DNA from: Botryosphaeria dothidea
Lineage: Eukaryota > Ascomycota > Dothideomycetes > Botryosphaeriales > Botryosphaeriaceae
Direction: 5' to 3'
DNA length: 64,000 nt
Assembly: GCA_011503125.2 (NCBI GenBank)
Contig: WWBZ02000033.1
Coordinates: 248,001-312,000, forward strand
In this document: positions 31,969 through 42,546 of the stretch, piece after piece
How positions within the stretch are numbered: position 1 is the first letter of the stretch
Layout: each line of letters begins with the position of its first letter
Translations under genes and position numbers: made by a program
The notes under the pieces: generated by a model
Told to the model about the DNA's origin: nothing
Seen by the model: the letters and a program-made list of their open reading frames with translations, nothing else
Databases searched by the model: none

Positions 31969-33054
31969 ATGCTCGAACCCGCCATCCCCCCACACCTCCA
32001 AGCCCCGCGCACCTGTCCCGCGCGCCTGCCCTCAACCGACTACGCCCCTCCCACCGCGGCCTACTGCGCGCGCTTCCCGACCTCCATCACCGACCTCGTC
32101 ATGGCCACCATCTGCGCGCAGTCGCGCTCCCCCACCACGCCCCTCTCGCCCACCGCCACCCTCGCGCCGCTCCTCGCCTTCCTCAAGCGCGGCGGCCGCG
32201 GCCCGTCCTCCTGCGCCCCCAGCTGCCACGACCTCGTCTCCTTCCGCGACGGCGCGGGCCGCCACACCGTCGGCGCGATCGCGTACTGGCCGGGCCGCGG
32301 CGCGTACGAGGCGTGGGCGGCGGCCAGCGGGTTCGCGGGGTGGTGGGCGTCGCTGGACGCGGCGCGCGAGGAGGTGGGCTGGTTCCGGGAGGTGTTCTTC
32401 CCGGGCGTCGAGCGCTACGAGACCATCTTCTCGGACGGGCAGATGGCGGAGGAGGGCGCGGCGCGGATGCGCGAGGGGATGAGCGGGCCGGTCAGGGAGC
32501 ATGTGTATTGGGGGAGTATGCGGGATCGGATGGCGGCGGCGCAGAGGGATGGGCTGGATGGGGAGAAGGGCGGGTTTGGGGAAGGGGTGGGGGAGGGGAC
32601 GGAGAGGAGGAGGGTGCGGGTGGAGGGGAGGAGGAATCTATGCGTCATTAGGTCTGGCCAGGATTGGTCGGCGACGGTGCCGAGGGAGCGGAAATTGTAT
32701 TTGGAAACGATGCATCCGGTGCTGATTAAGGGGATGGACTTCTTGCGGGATGAGGGCCAGAGCATTGGGTGTCGGAGCTGTCGGTTTGTGGATGTGGTGG
32801 ATCAGCTGGACGACAAGAGGCCTACCGATCGGACGTTTGGGTTTGCTTTCTTTGAGGATATGGCGGCGTTGGAGAATTGGTCGAAGCGACACAGGACGCA
32901 CTTGGACATCTTCGGCCGATTTCTGCAATATGCGAAGGAGCTCGACAACGATATCTCCTTACGACTCTTTCATGAAGTTCTGGTGCTGACTCCAGAACAG
33001 CAGTTGCTCGAGTACGTAGGCTGTCACCCAAAGACTGGATTGCTTGGCAAGTGA
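31969..33054 (+). CDS. Aldoxime dehydratase (haem-containing dehydratase)
   Basis: A single exon gives 361 residues from the ATG at 31969; the open frame upstream starts only at a TTG. The order of motifs is that of phenylacetaldoxime dehydratases. A dimeric alpha-beta barrel half has FLKRGGRGPSSCAP and DLVSFRD, then GWFREVFFPGVERYETIFS. Then come REHVYWGSMRDRM, NLCVIRSGQDWS (haem pocket Arg/Ser), GCRSCRFVD, WSKRHRTHLDIFGRF (proximal haem His region) and LFHEVLVLTPEQQLLEYVGCH near the C-terminus. These enzymes dehydrate aldoximes to nitriles with ferrous haem in the cytosol. No nitrilase or aldoxime-forming P450 lies in the window. The substrate could be an indole- or phenyl-acetaldoxime from plants or from the fungus itself, which is inference. 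Confidence 0.9.
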   Translation: MLEPAIPPHLQAPRTCPARLPSTDYAPPTAAYCARFPTSITDLVMATICAQSRSPTTPLSPTATLAPLLAFLKRGGRGPSSCAPSCHDLVSFRDGAGRHTVGAIAYWPGRGAYEAWAAASGFAGWWASLDAAREEVGWFREVFFPGVERYETIFSDGQMAEEGAARMREGMSGPVREHVYWGSMRDRMAAAQRDGLDGEKGGFGEGVGEGTERRRVRVEGRRNLCVIRSGQDWSATVPRERKLYLETMHPVLIKGMDFLRDEGQSIGCRSCRFVDVVDQLDDKRPTDRTFGFAFFEDMAALENWSKRHRTHLDIFGRFLQYAKELDNDISLRLFHEVLVLTPEQQLLEYVGCHPKTGLLGK

Positions 33055-33599
33055 ATGGGTGCTCTAAGTTGTAGAAAATTCAGATTGAGCATGGTATAAA
33101 TGAACCAATCTTGAAAGATGTTTGACTCGAAAATACTACGTCATTAAACAAATACTTAGACCGGTTATATTCTCAGCGATGTTAATCTGATGAAATAAGT
33201 AAGAATATGTAAATCAAAAGCATTACCATTGCTATAATAGATAAGGTTTTAATAGCTATAACATTTCGTTTTTAGTATTCAATTCTTCTTACATTCTTCA
33301 TTTTTGTCTTCAACTCAAATGGCATTGTCCTTCTCTCAGACCCTACTGAGTACTCCATCCAAATAATGACGCTGTTAGTCACGTGTGTCAGACGCCTTTC
33401 AAGCGCTACATAGCCACCGACCACATGAGAGGCTTAGCGAACGCCTCTAATGTAAGAGAGTGAGCAAGGTTATCTAAAATTGTTTAATGCTTTATCTTTG
33501 CGCAAGGTGAACTTTTCATGCATACGTGGCGCTGCTTTTGTGGTATCATAAGGTGAGCTTTAGATAAAGCCTTACACCGGTGAATGACGATATTGACGA
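33055..33599. other. AT-rich intergenic region
   Basis: From 33100 to about 33310 the base composition turns clearly AT-rich (ATAAATGAAC, AATACTTAGACC, GTAAGAATATG and similar), unlike the GC-rich gene to the left. No gene is present. It holds the 3' end of the dehydratase gene and the upstream part of the HET gene. Confidence 0.5.
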
Positions 33600-33607
33600 T
33601 ATAAAAG
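33600..33607 (+). promoter_or_regulatory. Candidate TATA box of the HET-domain gene
   Basis: TATAAAAG lies 150 bp before the ATG at 33757 and only 9 bp before an in-frame ATG at 33616. If it is the TATA box, transcription would start downstream of 33616, which favours 33757 as the true start. Confidence 0.4.
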
Positions 33608-33756
33608 AAAGCAGGATGCCGGCATTAGTTCTACACCATCATTCACCTGTATCCTTCACAAAACAAGTCACGTATCCCTCAGTCGGCGTTCCCACTCTTC
33701 TCACCTCTCATATAACATGGGACCATACAAATACCGACTGCTTAACATCGGTAACG

Positions 33757-35879
33757 ATGGTAGAGTTGATGCCTGGGACTGTGATTGATGATATTTGCCT
33801 TGGGATTTTCCACAGGCCTCTGGTGCCTCGAGCCGAGGCCGTGAAGCAGCAAGTTCCAATTGAAAGTTTGCAAAAGACGCTCCCAGATGGCTGGGTTGTC
33901 AAAGAGACTCTTGATGGTCGTTACCTTTATATGAAGTTAGGCAACTCCGGAACGCCGAACACGTGGGACCACCCAGATTTAAGCGCCAACAACAGCCACC
34001 TTACCGTGGATCAAGACTTACCACCTACTGATTACGATCCTGTTTACGAAGCTCTGTCGTACGTGTGGGGACCATCAGGAGACTCAGAAATAGCGCGACT
34101 TGCGAGCCGATCTGACAACGAGAGGTTCGATACAACAATGCCAATCGGTGCCAACCTAGCCTGTGCTCTTCGGTATCTAAGACACCCTGATCGATCGCGC
34201 ACGCTATGGATTGATGCGATTTGCATTGATCAGAGTCTGAACGAGGAGAAGAACGCGCAAGTCAAACGCATGGCCCAGATGTACTCTTACGCGCACCGGG
34301 TTATCATTTGGCTCGGCAAAGAACAAGACGAAAGCACCCACGCACTGACAACGCTCAAATACTTTGGCGAGCAGGTCGAATACACTGCGGACGAGTGTAT
34401 CGGCGACTCTCCTGGCGCCCTTGAGCCTACATGGTGGGACGCAGAGCGCCGTTTGCCTTACGACGCGGCGACCTGGTCGAGCCTGGTCTCCCTGTTCTCT
34501 CGGCCTTGGTTCAGTCGCGTCTGGGTTTTACAGGAAGCTCTGCTTGCAAATCAACGAGCGCTAGTCCAGTGTGGAGACTACTCGATTCCTTGGTCAATTT
34601 TGCGCAAGGCCATGGTCGTCTTGGCCGAGAAAGTCGGGCTTCCCGCAGAACTATTCGCTACTCTTGGATCCTATCGGACCGGACTCTTGACCAAGTCTAC
34701 GTGGAATCTCCCGCGCCTACTGCTCTGGGGGAGGTTCCGCAAATGCACTGACGATCGTGACAAGATCTACGGTATGCTCAGCTTGGTGTCGCCGGCCGTT
34801 GCAATGAACATATCTGTCGATTACAACATGTCGGCGGGCGAAGTCTACAGGGATGCGCTCCTCGCTCATGCCGAGTTGACCAAGCGTCTAGAACTGCTGC
34901 GTCACTGCCAGCTCGAGCATCGTTGCACCGGAGGGCCCTCGTGGGTCCCCAACTTTGCCGCTGAGCGGGGCAGATTCTTTGGATTTCGGAAAGGTCACAC
35001 TAGACAAGCGTCAGGCCACTCTGCTGCCCAGATACGACGACCGTCTCCGAATGTCCTTGAGGCGACCGGTGTATCATGCGCCACCGTCACTTCCGCGAGG
35101 AAAGTTCCCGCAGGGGATCTCAATGGCGCGTTCCAGGCGACTCAGCAGTGGAAACCCGATGGGCTATGGACAGGGGGCTATGTCACGGGCGGTTCCACGT
35201 TTGACGGATTTCTAGAGGTGATCGCCAAGGGACGCTTAAGAGACAGATATCCAAACATCCCGCCTTTCCCAACAATGCATGGCCTCCGTCAAGGTTTGAG
35301 CGACGCGATGCGGGGGAACTCTTCGATAGACAATGCCCTAGACTACTTCAAGGAAGAGCTGAAGGTGGATGGGACATTCTTTTTCGAAACTCAGGAGGGA
35401 TACCTTGGTGTCTCACAGTCCCAGCCCGAAGAAGGTGCGAACTAAAGGTGAACTCTGCAGTGAGTAGGCTGACCTTGATAGGTGACTGTATAAGTGTTCT
35501 ATTGGGTTGTGACTGGCCCGTTCTACTTCGTCCCACGCATTCCGGGGAGTTCCTCGTCGTTGGACAATGTTTCACGCACGGGTTGATGGATGCCGAAGGG
35601 ATTCTTGGCCCTCTCCTAGACCCCTGGAAGATTGAAATGTTGCCTGGCAGTGACGGCCGACAGGTAACATGCTTTCGTAGTCATGAGACGCAGAGAGTTA
35701 CCATCCAAGATCCACGACTCATGCGTCTGCCCGCGAAGTGGGAGCCGGTCCGCAGACGTCGTTTGCAAGACGATCCGTACTTCTTCAGGGACTTCCGAGA
35801 TAAGGAGACTGGGTTTGTTGTCAACGCGGATCCGAGGCTATCGCCAATGGCATTGGAAGCCCGGGGTGTGTATTGCTGA
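33757..35879 (+). CDS. HET-domain (heterokaryon incompatibility) protein
   Basis: Exons 33757-35434 and 35482-35879 (intron GTGCGA..GATAG) sum to 2076 nt and give 691 residues. The HET domain begins with YEALSYVWGPSGDSE and continues with LACALRYLRHPDRSRTLWID, AICIDQSLNEEKNAQVKRMA, QMYSYAHRVIIWLGKE and FSRPWFSRVWVLQEALLA. These are the three conserved HET blocks (Y-x-A-L-S-Y-x-W-G, W-I-D-A-x-C-I-D-Q, R-x-W-x-x-Q-E). DDRDKIYGMLSLVSPA and a VDYNMSAGEVYRD segment follow. The C-terminal exon has CISVLLGCDWPVLLRPT and FTHGLMDAEG, typical of this group. HET proteins can trigger programmed cell death on non-self recognition during hyphal fusion. Many have unknown roles. The start is uncertain, because the frame is open further upstream. 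Confidence 0.9.
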
Positions 35880-36467
35880 AGACCTTTCGACTAGTGTAGC
35901 CCCATTGCGAGTATCCCTAATCTAGCTCTGCACGAAAGATGAGCATAATGTCTCGAAAACAGCTCCAGGCATTTAAACCATTACCATTGATTACCGATGC
36001 TTGTCGATGCTATTCATTCCTTGTCTTCTTTACCGGATCGGGCGCCGGAGCTGCTGGGCAGCTAGCTGGCTACACTGTGTAGCCTACAGGTGGCGGGGAA
36101 CCATAGCTCTCAGCAGAACTTTAGAGAAGAGTAGAGAGCTTCGTTTTCACAGCAGAACGTTTCTCTTTTGAAAAAACGACTGACTTGTCAGGGAGAAGGA
36201 GATTAATGGAGATAACTTACCTCAGTCTTAAAAGAGAAACCTCTCAGTCGTCACCAACATGACTCGCGCCGCAAGCGCATCACGCATCATCGCGTCTTCC
36301 CGTCCCACGCGCTCCGCTCTCTCCACCACACCACCCAGCACCTCGCCCACAACTTCATTTTCTTCCTCTCGCCCTCGCGCTCCCTTCACCCACCACGCCC
36401 GCCGCCACCTCTGCACCGTTCGCGCCCACAACCTCTCACCCCAACGTCGCGCGCAAAAGAGAAAAAA
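35880..36467. other. Upstream region of the Dmo2-like gene with a long upstream reading frame
   Basis: The left part (35880-36240) shows no gene. An ATG at 36259 in good context opens an Arg/Ser/Ala-rich frame that overlaps the Dmo2-like start in another phase. It could be a long upstream reading frame or an unresolved first exon. Confidence 0.4.
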
Positions 36468-36847
36468 ATGTCCAGCGACACGGCCCCAACCGCCGCCCAA
36501 CAACGCGCCCGCGACCTCCCGCTCGAACAACCCCCGCCGCTCAGCAAGATGCTCGAGGACGACCGGCGCCAGGTCGACGACTGCACGCCCTGCCGCGTCA
36601 TGGGTACTCCACGCCCTCTTCCCCGGCCCGCAAGACCTCTCCGCTGACGCACGCACGCACGCCAGGCGCATCCGCGTTCATCGGCCTCGGCATCTACAGC
36701 TACCTGTCGGGCCACTCGCAGCTGCGGCAGGAGCGCGCGCGGATACTGGCGAGCAAGTCGCTGCTGGGCTTGCGGGCGCGGAAGGCGTCGATAACGGGGT
36801 TGGCCGCGACGCTGGTCGGGCTGGGGGTGTATCGGCTGGTTAATTGA
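36468..36847 (+). CDS. Dmo2/DMAC1-like small mitochondrial membrane protein
   Basis: Exons 36468-36603 and 36666-36847 sum to 318 nt and give 105 residues. The N-terminus is polar (LEQPPPLSKMLEDDRRQVDD), followed by a C-x-x-C motif in DDCTPCRVMG. One helix, ASAFIGLGIYSYLSG, follows, then a basic stretch, and a second helix SITGLAATLVGLGVYRL ends the protein. The motif D-C-x-x-C-R-x-x-G before a first helix and a second C-terminal helix is the pattern of the DMAC1/Dmo2 family. In animals, DMAC1 helps assemble the distal membrane arm of respiratory complex I. In fungi the role is not settled. The 62-nt intron contains a short ACGC tandem repeat near its end. Confidence 0.75.
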
Positions 36848-37250
36848 TGGTCGCTTTCAACGGAAGATGGTCTATTTTTGAACTGGGGTACGGACCTGGT
36901 GTGGCGCGTCTCTGCTCTCTGGCGGGAGAGAGATGGGCTTGTACAAAAAAGCACGTTCGCGCATGATAGAGGAGGGATTGATGTGTGTCGGGCGGATATT
37001 ATCGCGGGTGCATTGGGCGGCGCGTTGGGATTTGGTTCTTGGTTTGTTATTCACATTCGCTATTTCTACTGGGCACGTAGCACTGTTCGCGATCTCGGAT
37101 CTCCGCTCTATGAAAGGCTGTTTCCGGACGTCCACGAAGTCCAATTGCGCGAGATTCTCGGCTCTTCCATTCCTATGGAAGCGCGTACTTTGACTCCCGA
37201 GATGAGCCGACCGCGCCGGGTTGATAATATTATTGAGCAGTCGAAAGTGC
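36848..37250. other. Intergenic region, no gene recognised
   Basis: A 147-codon frame on the plus strand over 36878-37321 starts only at a TTG and shows no motif. The region probably holds the 3' ends of the Dmo2-like gene and of the minus-strand RNase III-like locus. Confidence 0.4.
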
Positions 37251-37987
37251 TTAGAACTGAAATGCATCCTGGCGTGTGTAGTGGCGGCATTCCGAACCCG
37301 GTAATTCCCACCAGGTTGTAGATCTCCTGTGCCCGGGGGATGTCTGCCCAAGCAAATGTTCGAAGATCCCCGGTGAGCCTTTTGGTTGGCCCTCGAAAAT
37401 GCTCTCCTCCATCGACTCGATGGGAAATGGGCTCGCAGATACCAAGTCACCGTTCACAAAGGCAGTGAGGGCTGGTTCAACAGCTTTGCTCAGTTCCTTC
37501 AGAATCGGCCCTTGTTGTCGAAACAGCAGGTCTGAGAACTTTCGGAACCTCTGCTCGGTAATAGATAACAGACTAAGAGGATCAGCTCTCCTATCTTAAT
37601 AGAGGAGCATCCCAATACTCACATGCTATCAGTGATGGTAAGTTCCGAATAAGACGGTCCACATGGAAGTAGCGCAAGGATCCCAAATCCGTAGGGTTGA
37701 GTTAACATTCGTAGTACTTTCGCCAGTCTTCGCAGTTGTGACAACTTCGCACGGAACTTCTGAAACTCCTTTGTGCCCTTCTTCAAACCCGGCTTGATCC
37801 GGCATATCAATCAGTCTGTCAATGCGGCCTCTTGCATCACGACAGGATTGCCCGGTTGAGCTCGAAGAGTTGTGCCAAACGTCGATGGAGTCTCCATGAT
37901 CATCTCATTGTTCTGACGGAGTGTTTCCAGTTCTGTCTCGAACAACTTGACGATGTGATAACGCCTTGCGAGCACACAAAGAGCTTC
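37251..37987 (-). pseudogene. Possible C-terminal continuation of the RNase III-like gene beyond two stop codons
   Basis: Immediately past the TAG at 37990-37988, the same reading frame goes on for 59 codons to a TGA at 37813-37811, then for another 63 codons. A canonical intron (37622-37573, GTGAGT..TTAG) then leads to a last exon ending at 37251. The stretch is helix-rich (IVKLFETELETLRQNNEM, KEFQKFRAKLSQLRRLAK and ITEQRFRKFSDLLFRQQG) and has no known domain. Both stops can be made from Gln or Arg codons (CAG to TAG, CGA to TGA) by C-to-T change. Either the locus is a mutated longer gene, or this is a separate unrecognised gene. Confidence 0.35.
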
Positions 37988-39362
37988 CTAGTCGTCAAGG
38001 CGACAAATCTCCCTCACTCGCTCCGTGAGGCACAAGTTGGCTCCAAAAGGATGGATAGAGCCACTTGGCATGCTTCTGGCAGCCCGAAGGTTTTCTTTGA
38101 ATTCGATGAGTGATTGACAGCTACCAATGGCGAAATAGAACAACCGTAGCTGTTTCACCTGTGAGGGATCCGTGCTTAAGTCGCTGATTCGAGGATCGTC
38201 TACGAGCGCTTCTAGATGGCTGCGAATGGAGACCGGAAAGCTGTTCAATTTTCTCAGCTCATCGTGGAGAAGATCCGGTTGCAATGAGCTGCTACGCAAT
38301 CTTCCACAGTGATCATGCGAGCACTTTCTTTTTGCAGGCCTCACTGCTGTCTGTGGATTCTCAGACGCGTCAGAATATCCTTGGGGAGCATCGGCAATCC
38401 ATCCACCGCCGGTCTGGATTCTCTGCTCTGAGTGTTCCATCTCTCCGCCTGGTCCAGGCAGCGCAATACCGTTCGAGATATGTCCTATAGCACTCAAATC
38501 AGAGTTTAAAATGCCCGTTGCCTGTACATAGGCTTTTGGGACGTTAGCGATAGTAGAGCTTCTGGGTGAATACAACGTACTCTGAGATTCACTAAGCGGG
38601 ACGATATTGGTTTCTGGTTGCATGCTGTGGAATGACAACAAAGCTGGATCCATCGACCAAGAAATTTCGTGGTGGGTTTGCTCAAACCACTGGAACATGA
38701 AGGCGTCCGCTTGAACAATATCTTGATCAGAAAGTTGGTTCGGCTCGATGACTTCCGTCGCCCCTTCGAGTATGCAGCGTTGGATTCCTTCATTACCTTC
38801 CGAGGCTGAGGAGGCGCTTTCGCTAGTCGTTGATCGGTGACCTTCTGTCGTGTTTGCCATCGCATCGTCTATCCGGCGTAGGATCCCAAACACCTGCTCA
38901 CGAGTATTCAAGGCACTCTGATTCTGTTTCTCCATATCGAGCCAGACGGCACCAATGATGGCACACAAAGCGTATGCTAGAACCTTTGAGGAGGGCTTTT
39001 GGTGGCTTTGTCGAACGCCCTGAACAATGCAGGTGTCTATTCCGAATTTTTCACACGCTCTCGCTCGGCCTTGTCTACTCTTGAGCCAACGATCACGGGC
39101 GTTTACGTCTCCTGTTTAACTGAGAAGTGTGTCGATGAAGTAGTGAGTCATGGGACCTACTTTTGGTACCGTTCTCCACGATTATGATGTTATGTGTTTC
39201 CACCATATCCATAACACTCAAGCCCATCCTTGCTAAACCTCTGTTGCCATCAGAGGACGATCCATCTTCATCGCTTCTATCGGCTGCCTTGAGAGCGGAG
39301 TGAAGGAGCTCGATGTCCGCAAATCCGTAATTGATCTTCGTTTGCACGTATTCCGACGCCAT
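37988..39362 (-). CDS. RNase III-fold protein lacking catalytic residues
   Basis: Exons 39362-39161 and 39111-37988 sum to 1326 nt and give 441 residues. Residues 1-130 follow the RNase III fold: YGFADIELLHSALKAAD, then DGNRGLARMGLSVMDMV, then GIDTCIVQGVRQSHQKPSSK and VLAYALCAIIGAVWLDM. The second half of this is the well-kept helix pair V-x-A-x-x-x-A-I-I-G-A-x-x-L-D of fungal RNase III-like proteins. The catalytic signature (N-E-R-L-E-F-L-G-D) is replaced by N-R-G-L-A-R-M-G-L, so both its Glu and its Asp are missing. I expect no nuclease activity from this domain. The remaining 300 residues are Ser/Gln-rich with a KRKCSHDHCGR motif and no known domain. It is divergent from the HerA-like ATPase gene. 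Confidence 0.6.
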
Positions 39363-40273
39363 GATTCACAAAGCTGGTACTGTCAGATACTGAAGTCAAT
39401 CAGGATCCACGTCCGTCTTATGCCAACTTTTGATAATTAATGGCAAAATGAAGATGATCAATCCTGTAAAGTGCAGTGGCAAAAATGGAGAAACTGAGCA
39501 GTTGACACATGGTGAAGCTTTAGTGGCTGCTCCCCCTGTCCACAGAGCCGAGGAACACCCTGCTGAGTGGCGATAACCGTGCCTTGCAGGACTAATGCGA
39601 GATGATTCGATGAACACTAAAAGAAAGGGAGGACAAGGCAATGCTGGAACTTCCCAGATGTTCCATTGCGGTGCGTCAAGATTGCGGTGGGCACTAGCCC
39701 AATTCAGAACCTTGCGATGGATGCCAGATGAAACTCCCTCAAGATAGATTAGCGTTGAAGCTGTATTAGTCATCTACAGAATCTCGCAGGATTACTGAGC
39801 AGCAAGTGCAAGAGTGGTGCATCCTCAACTCCAAGTTCTGCTCGTGGATTCGGTCATCAACAGCGGGAAGACGATTGTCACATTAGTGTAGGCGATTCGT
39901 GACCTCAGTTCGAATATTCGCATCTTCGTTGTAGCCAGCGTAGTCCGGATGCAGTGGACTCTCTCAAGTGGTATGGTCAACATTTTCAGAATCTACAGAG
40001 TCGGTACGGGTGCCCATGATAAAGCAAGGGCTGAAAGATGTTCCACTGCAGTCGGTATCTTGCGATCGTGTTCCACTCCTTGCCTTATGTACCTATAGCA
40101 ACAGAAGCATTGGAGAGTATCGGCTGGGAAAATAGACTGAGCTCGACTCACTTGCCATTCCTTGATGCGCGAAGACCAAAATTTCTTGTCTATCAGCGAT
40201 CTGGTCCCTTCTTAAATTCATGAGGTTCCCTCCTGCTTCTCTCTATCACAGTCGTCTTTGGTTACCTTTCAGC
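39363..40273. promoter_or_regulatory. Divergent region between the RNase III-like and HerA-like genes
   Basis: About 910 bp without a supported gene, AT-richer than the flanking housekeeping DNA. Both promoters must lie here. A minus-strand frame at 39396-39773 has no recognisable motif. Confidence 0.4.
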
Positions 40274-42321
40274 ATGTCCGTTAAAGACTGGGTCAAAGAT
40301 CAGATTCCAAGAGCCCGTGAGAAGGGTGCTCTGGGGAGTAGATGGGCACTCAAGAACACGCTTATCGCGGAAAAGCCAGAATGGGAGGAGAAGATCCGGC
40401 AAATCATCAATGAGTTGGATTACTCTTCAAAACTTTATCGTGCAAATCTGACGGTTAAAAGGATGATTTGGGAAGATATTCTTTCATTGAAGCGCACACC
40501 ACACCTATCCCCCGTGACACAAAGCGCTCCATCCCCACGAATCGATACATCTCCTTCAGACACTTCGTCTAGTCCGTGTAGAAGCTCTTCGAGACAATCT
40601 TCAAGGGATAGTGGCGCGTCAAGCCGGACATCCCAGGGCTTGCAAGAGGAACCCACTGGCGCCGACACAGGCCAAGATGAAAGAATGAAAAACACGAAGA
40701 TTGAAGGTACTCTATCCTAGGCTCTTCCCTTTAGGCACGCATCTGACTACTCGTGGCAGACTTTCACAACTCATTTTCAACGGCATCTTCCAAAGTAGCT
40801 TCGAAGAAGTCTCTTCCCTCAATTCCCTCGCTTGATTCACAGAAGTCGTTGCTGAGCTTCGGGCTTCAATCGGAATCGATCGCACACGGACACGACAATG
40901 TATTGTTATTCTCAGCGGAGAAATACAATAAGCAAAAATACAACGAGGCAGCTCAGTTCGCCTTATTTGGAAGCCATATATCTAAAACAGGTGATGTTGC
41001 CCCTTCAGCTGATAGCAGGATTTTTCTGAATACGAACATCCCTTTCTCGGCATTCATATGCGGCCTACAGGGAAGCGGGAAGTCCCACACAACTTCATGC
41101 ATCATCGGTAGGTGGACATGTGTAAAGAATACTCACTCGTCTGTGTTGTTCCTGACAATCTGCAGAGAATTGCATGATAAAGTCCATCCGACTTGGAGTA
41201 CTCCAAATACCAACTTCCACGCTTGTTCTCCATTATGGTGAACACAGCACTGCCCAGAGTTTTCGGCCGTGCGAGTTCGCCTTCGTGGGAAACGTGGACA
41301 AGAACATGTGCAACAGCTCCAATCAGCTTTCAGTAACGGTCCTAGTGTCGAGATCTAACTTCCCGGCGCTGAAGTCTCGATACACACAAATCCCTGGCGT
41401 GACGGTGCAGCCCTTCCTGATTGAGCCCGCAGAACTGACGGCAGGCATGATGCTGGCTTTGATGGGCGTGTCGAAGGGGAAAACACCACCACTGTACATC
41501 AACCAAGTCACACGGATCCTGCGGCAGATGAACTCTGAAAGCGCAAGCGGGTTTTGCTACCAAACTTTCCGCAGACGCTTGAAAGAGACGCCGTTTGACG
41601 GCATGCAGTGCGAGCACCTCAACCAGCGCCTCGACCTGTTGGAGTCGTTCATCGATCTCTCCGGGAAATCGACCGCGACGACATTCGTCTCTGGCCAGGT
41701 CACCATCCTCGACCTGTCCTGTCCGTTCGTCGACGAGAACACGGCATGCTTGCTTTTCAACATCGGCATGGGTAGATTCATGGAGTCATGTTCCTCGCGG
41801 GGGAAGCTACTAGTGCTTGATGAAGCCCACAAGGTGCGTATTCATTGCAAACGTGGCCCACTCGGAAACTACTTGTTCGGGAAGCTCATTGTCAATTGCT
41901 TCAGTTCATGCGTGACACACCCGCCGCAAAGGAGCTCACGGAGCAGCTTCTGTCGATCATCCGACAGCAGAGACACTATGGTGTCCGTGTCGTTGTCTCG
42001 ACCCAGGAGCCATATCTCTCGCCGCGGCTCATCGACCTCTGCTCCATGATCGTTATCCACCGGTTCAGCAGCCCTGCTTGGCTCGAGTTCCTGCGGAAGC
42101 ACGTAGCGGCCGACGCGGAAAGGGCGGAGGCGCTCTTTCAAGAGATCTCGGAGCTAAGGACCGGGGAAGCAATCGTCTTCGCGCCCTCAGCTATGCTAGG
42201 AGATGGCAGTGAAGAGGCGCGGGTGTTTGGGGGAAGAAGGTTTAGAATCGCTGTCCGGAAAAGGATTACATGGGATAGCGGGAAGTCGGTTTTCAGTGTG
42301 AATTTTGACCAGAAGCAATGA
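40274..42321 (+). CDS. HerA/FtsK-like P-loop ATPase
   Basis: Four exons (40274-40706, 40760-41107, 41166-41833, 41905-42321) sum to 1866 nt and give 621 residues. The first 75 residues form a basic helical N-terminus (MSVKDWVKDQIPRAREKGAL and EKPEWEEKIRQIINELDYS). A Ser-rich linker follows. Walker A, FSAFICGLQGSGKSHTTS, lies near residue 246-253. QVTILDLSCPFVDENTACLL and the Walker B KLLVLDEAHK (residues 474-483) follow. The segment RHYGVRVVVSTQEPYLSPRL carries the sensor Gln of the HerA/FtsK class. The C-terminus (SMIVIHRFSSPAWLEFLRKH) also fits HerA-type motors. Prokaryotic relatives are hexameric DNA translocases. No transmembrane helix is seen. The fungal role is unknown. Confidence 0.75.
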
Positions 42322-42546
42322 AAGATGTCAACGAATGTTCACGAGTTGCCTTTTCAAACTCTATTTCTTAAAATGCCATTACCCAGAATAATTCAAATGA
42401 CGCTTTACGCTTTTTGTAAAAGAACGGTTTTGGCTTAAATTTACAATTGAAGAACATAATATACAAGTGCTTATGTAGCTTAAAAGGATAGCATATACAA
42501 AAGGCTTCTTCCTGTCATACGCAACAATGACCTCGACAAGCCGGCG

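Noticed and set aside
36878..37321. 147-codon plus-strand frame after the Dmo2-like gene
   Set aside because: It begins only at a TTG and overlaps protein-like minus-strand sequence. No motif is seen.
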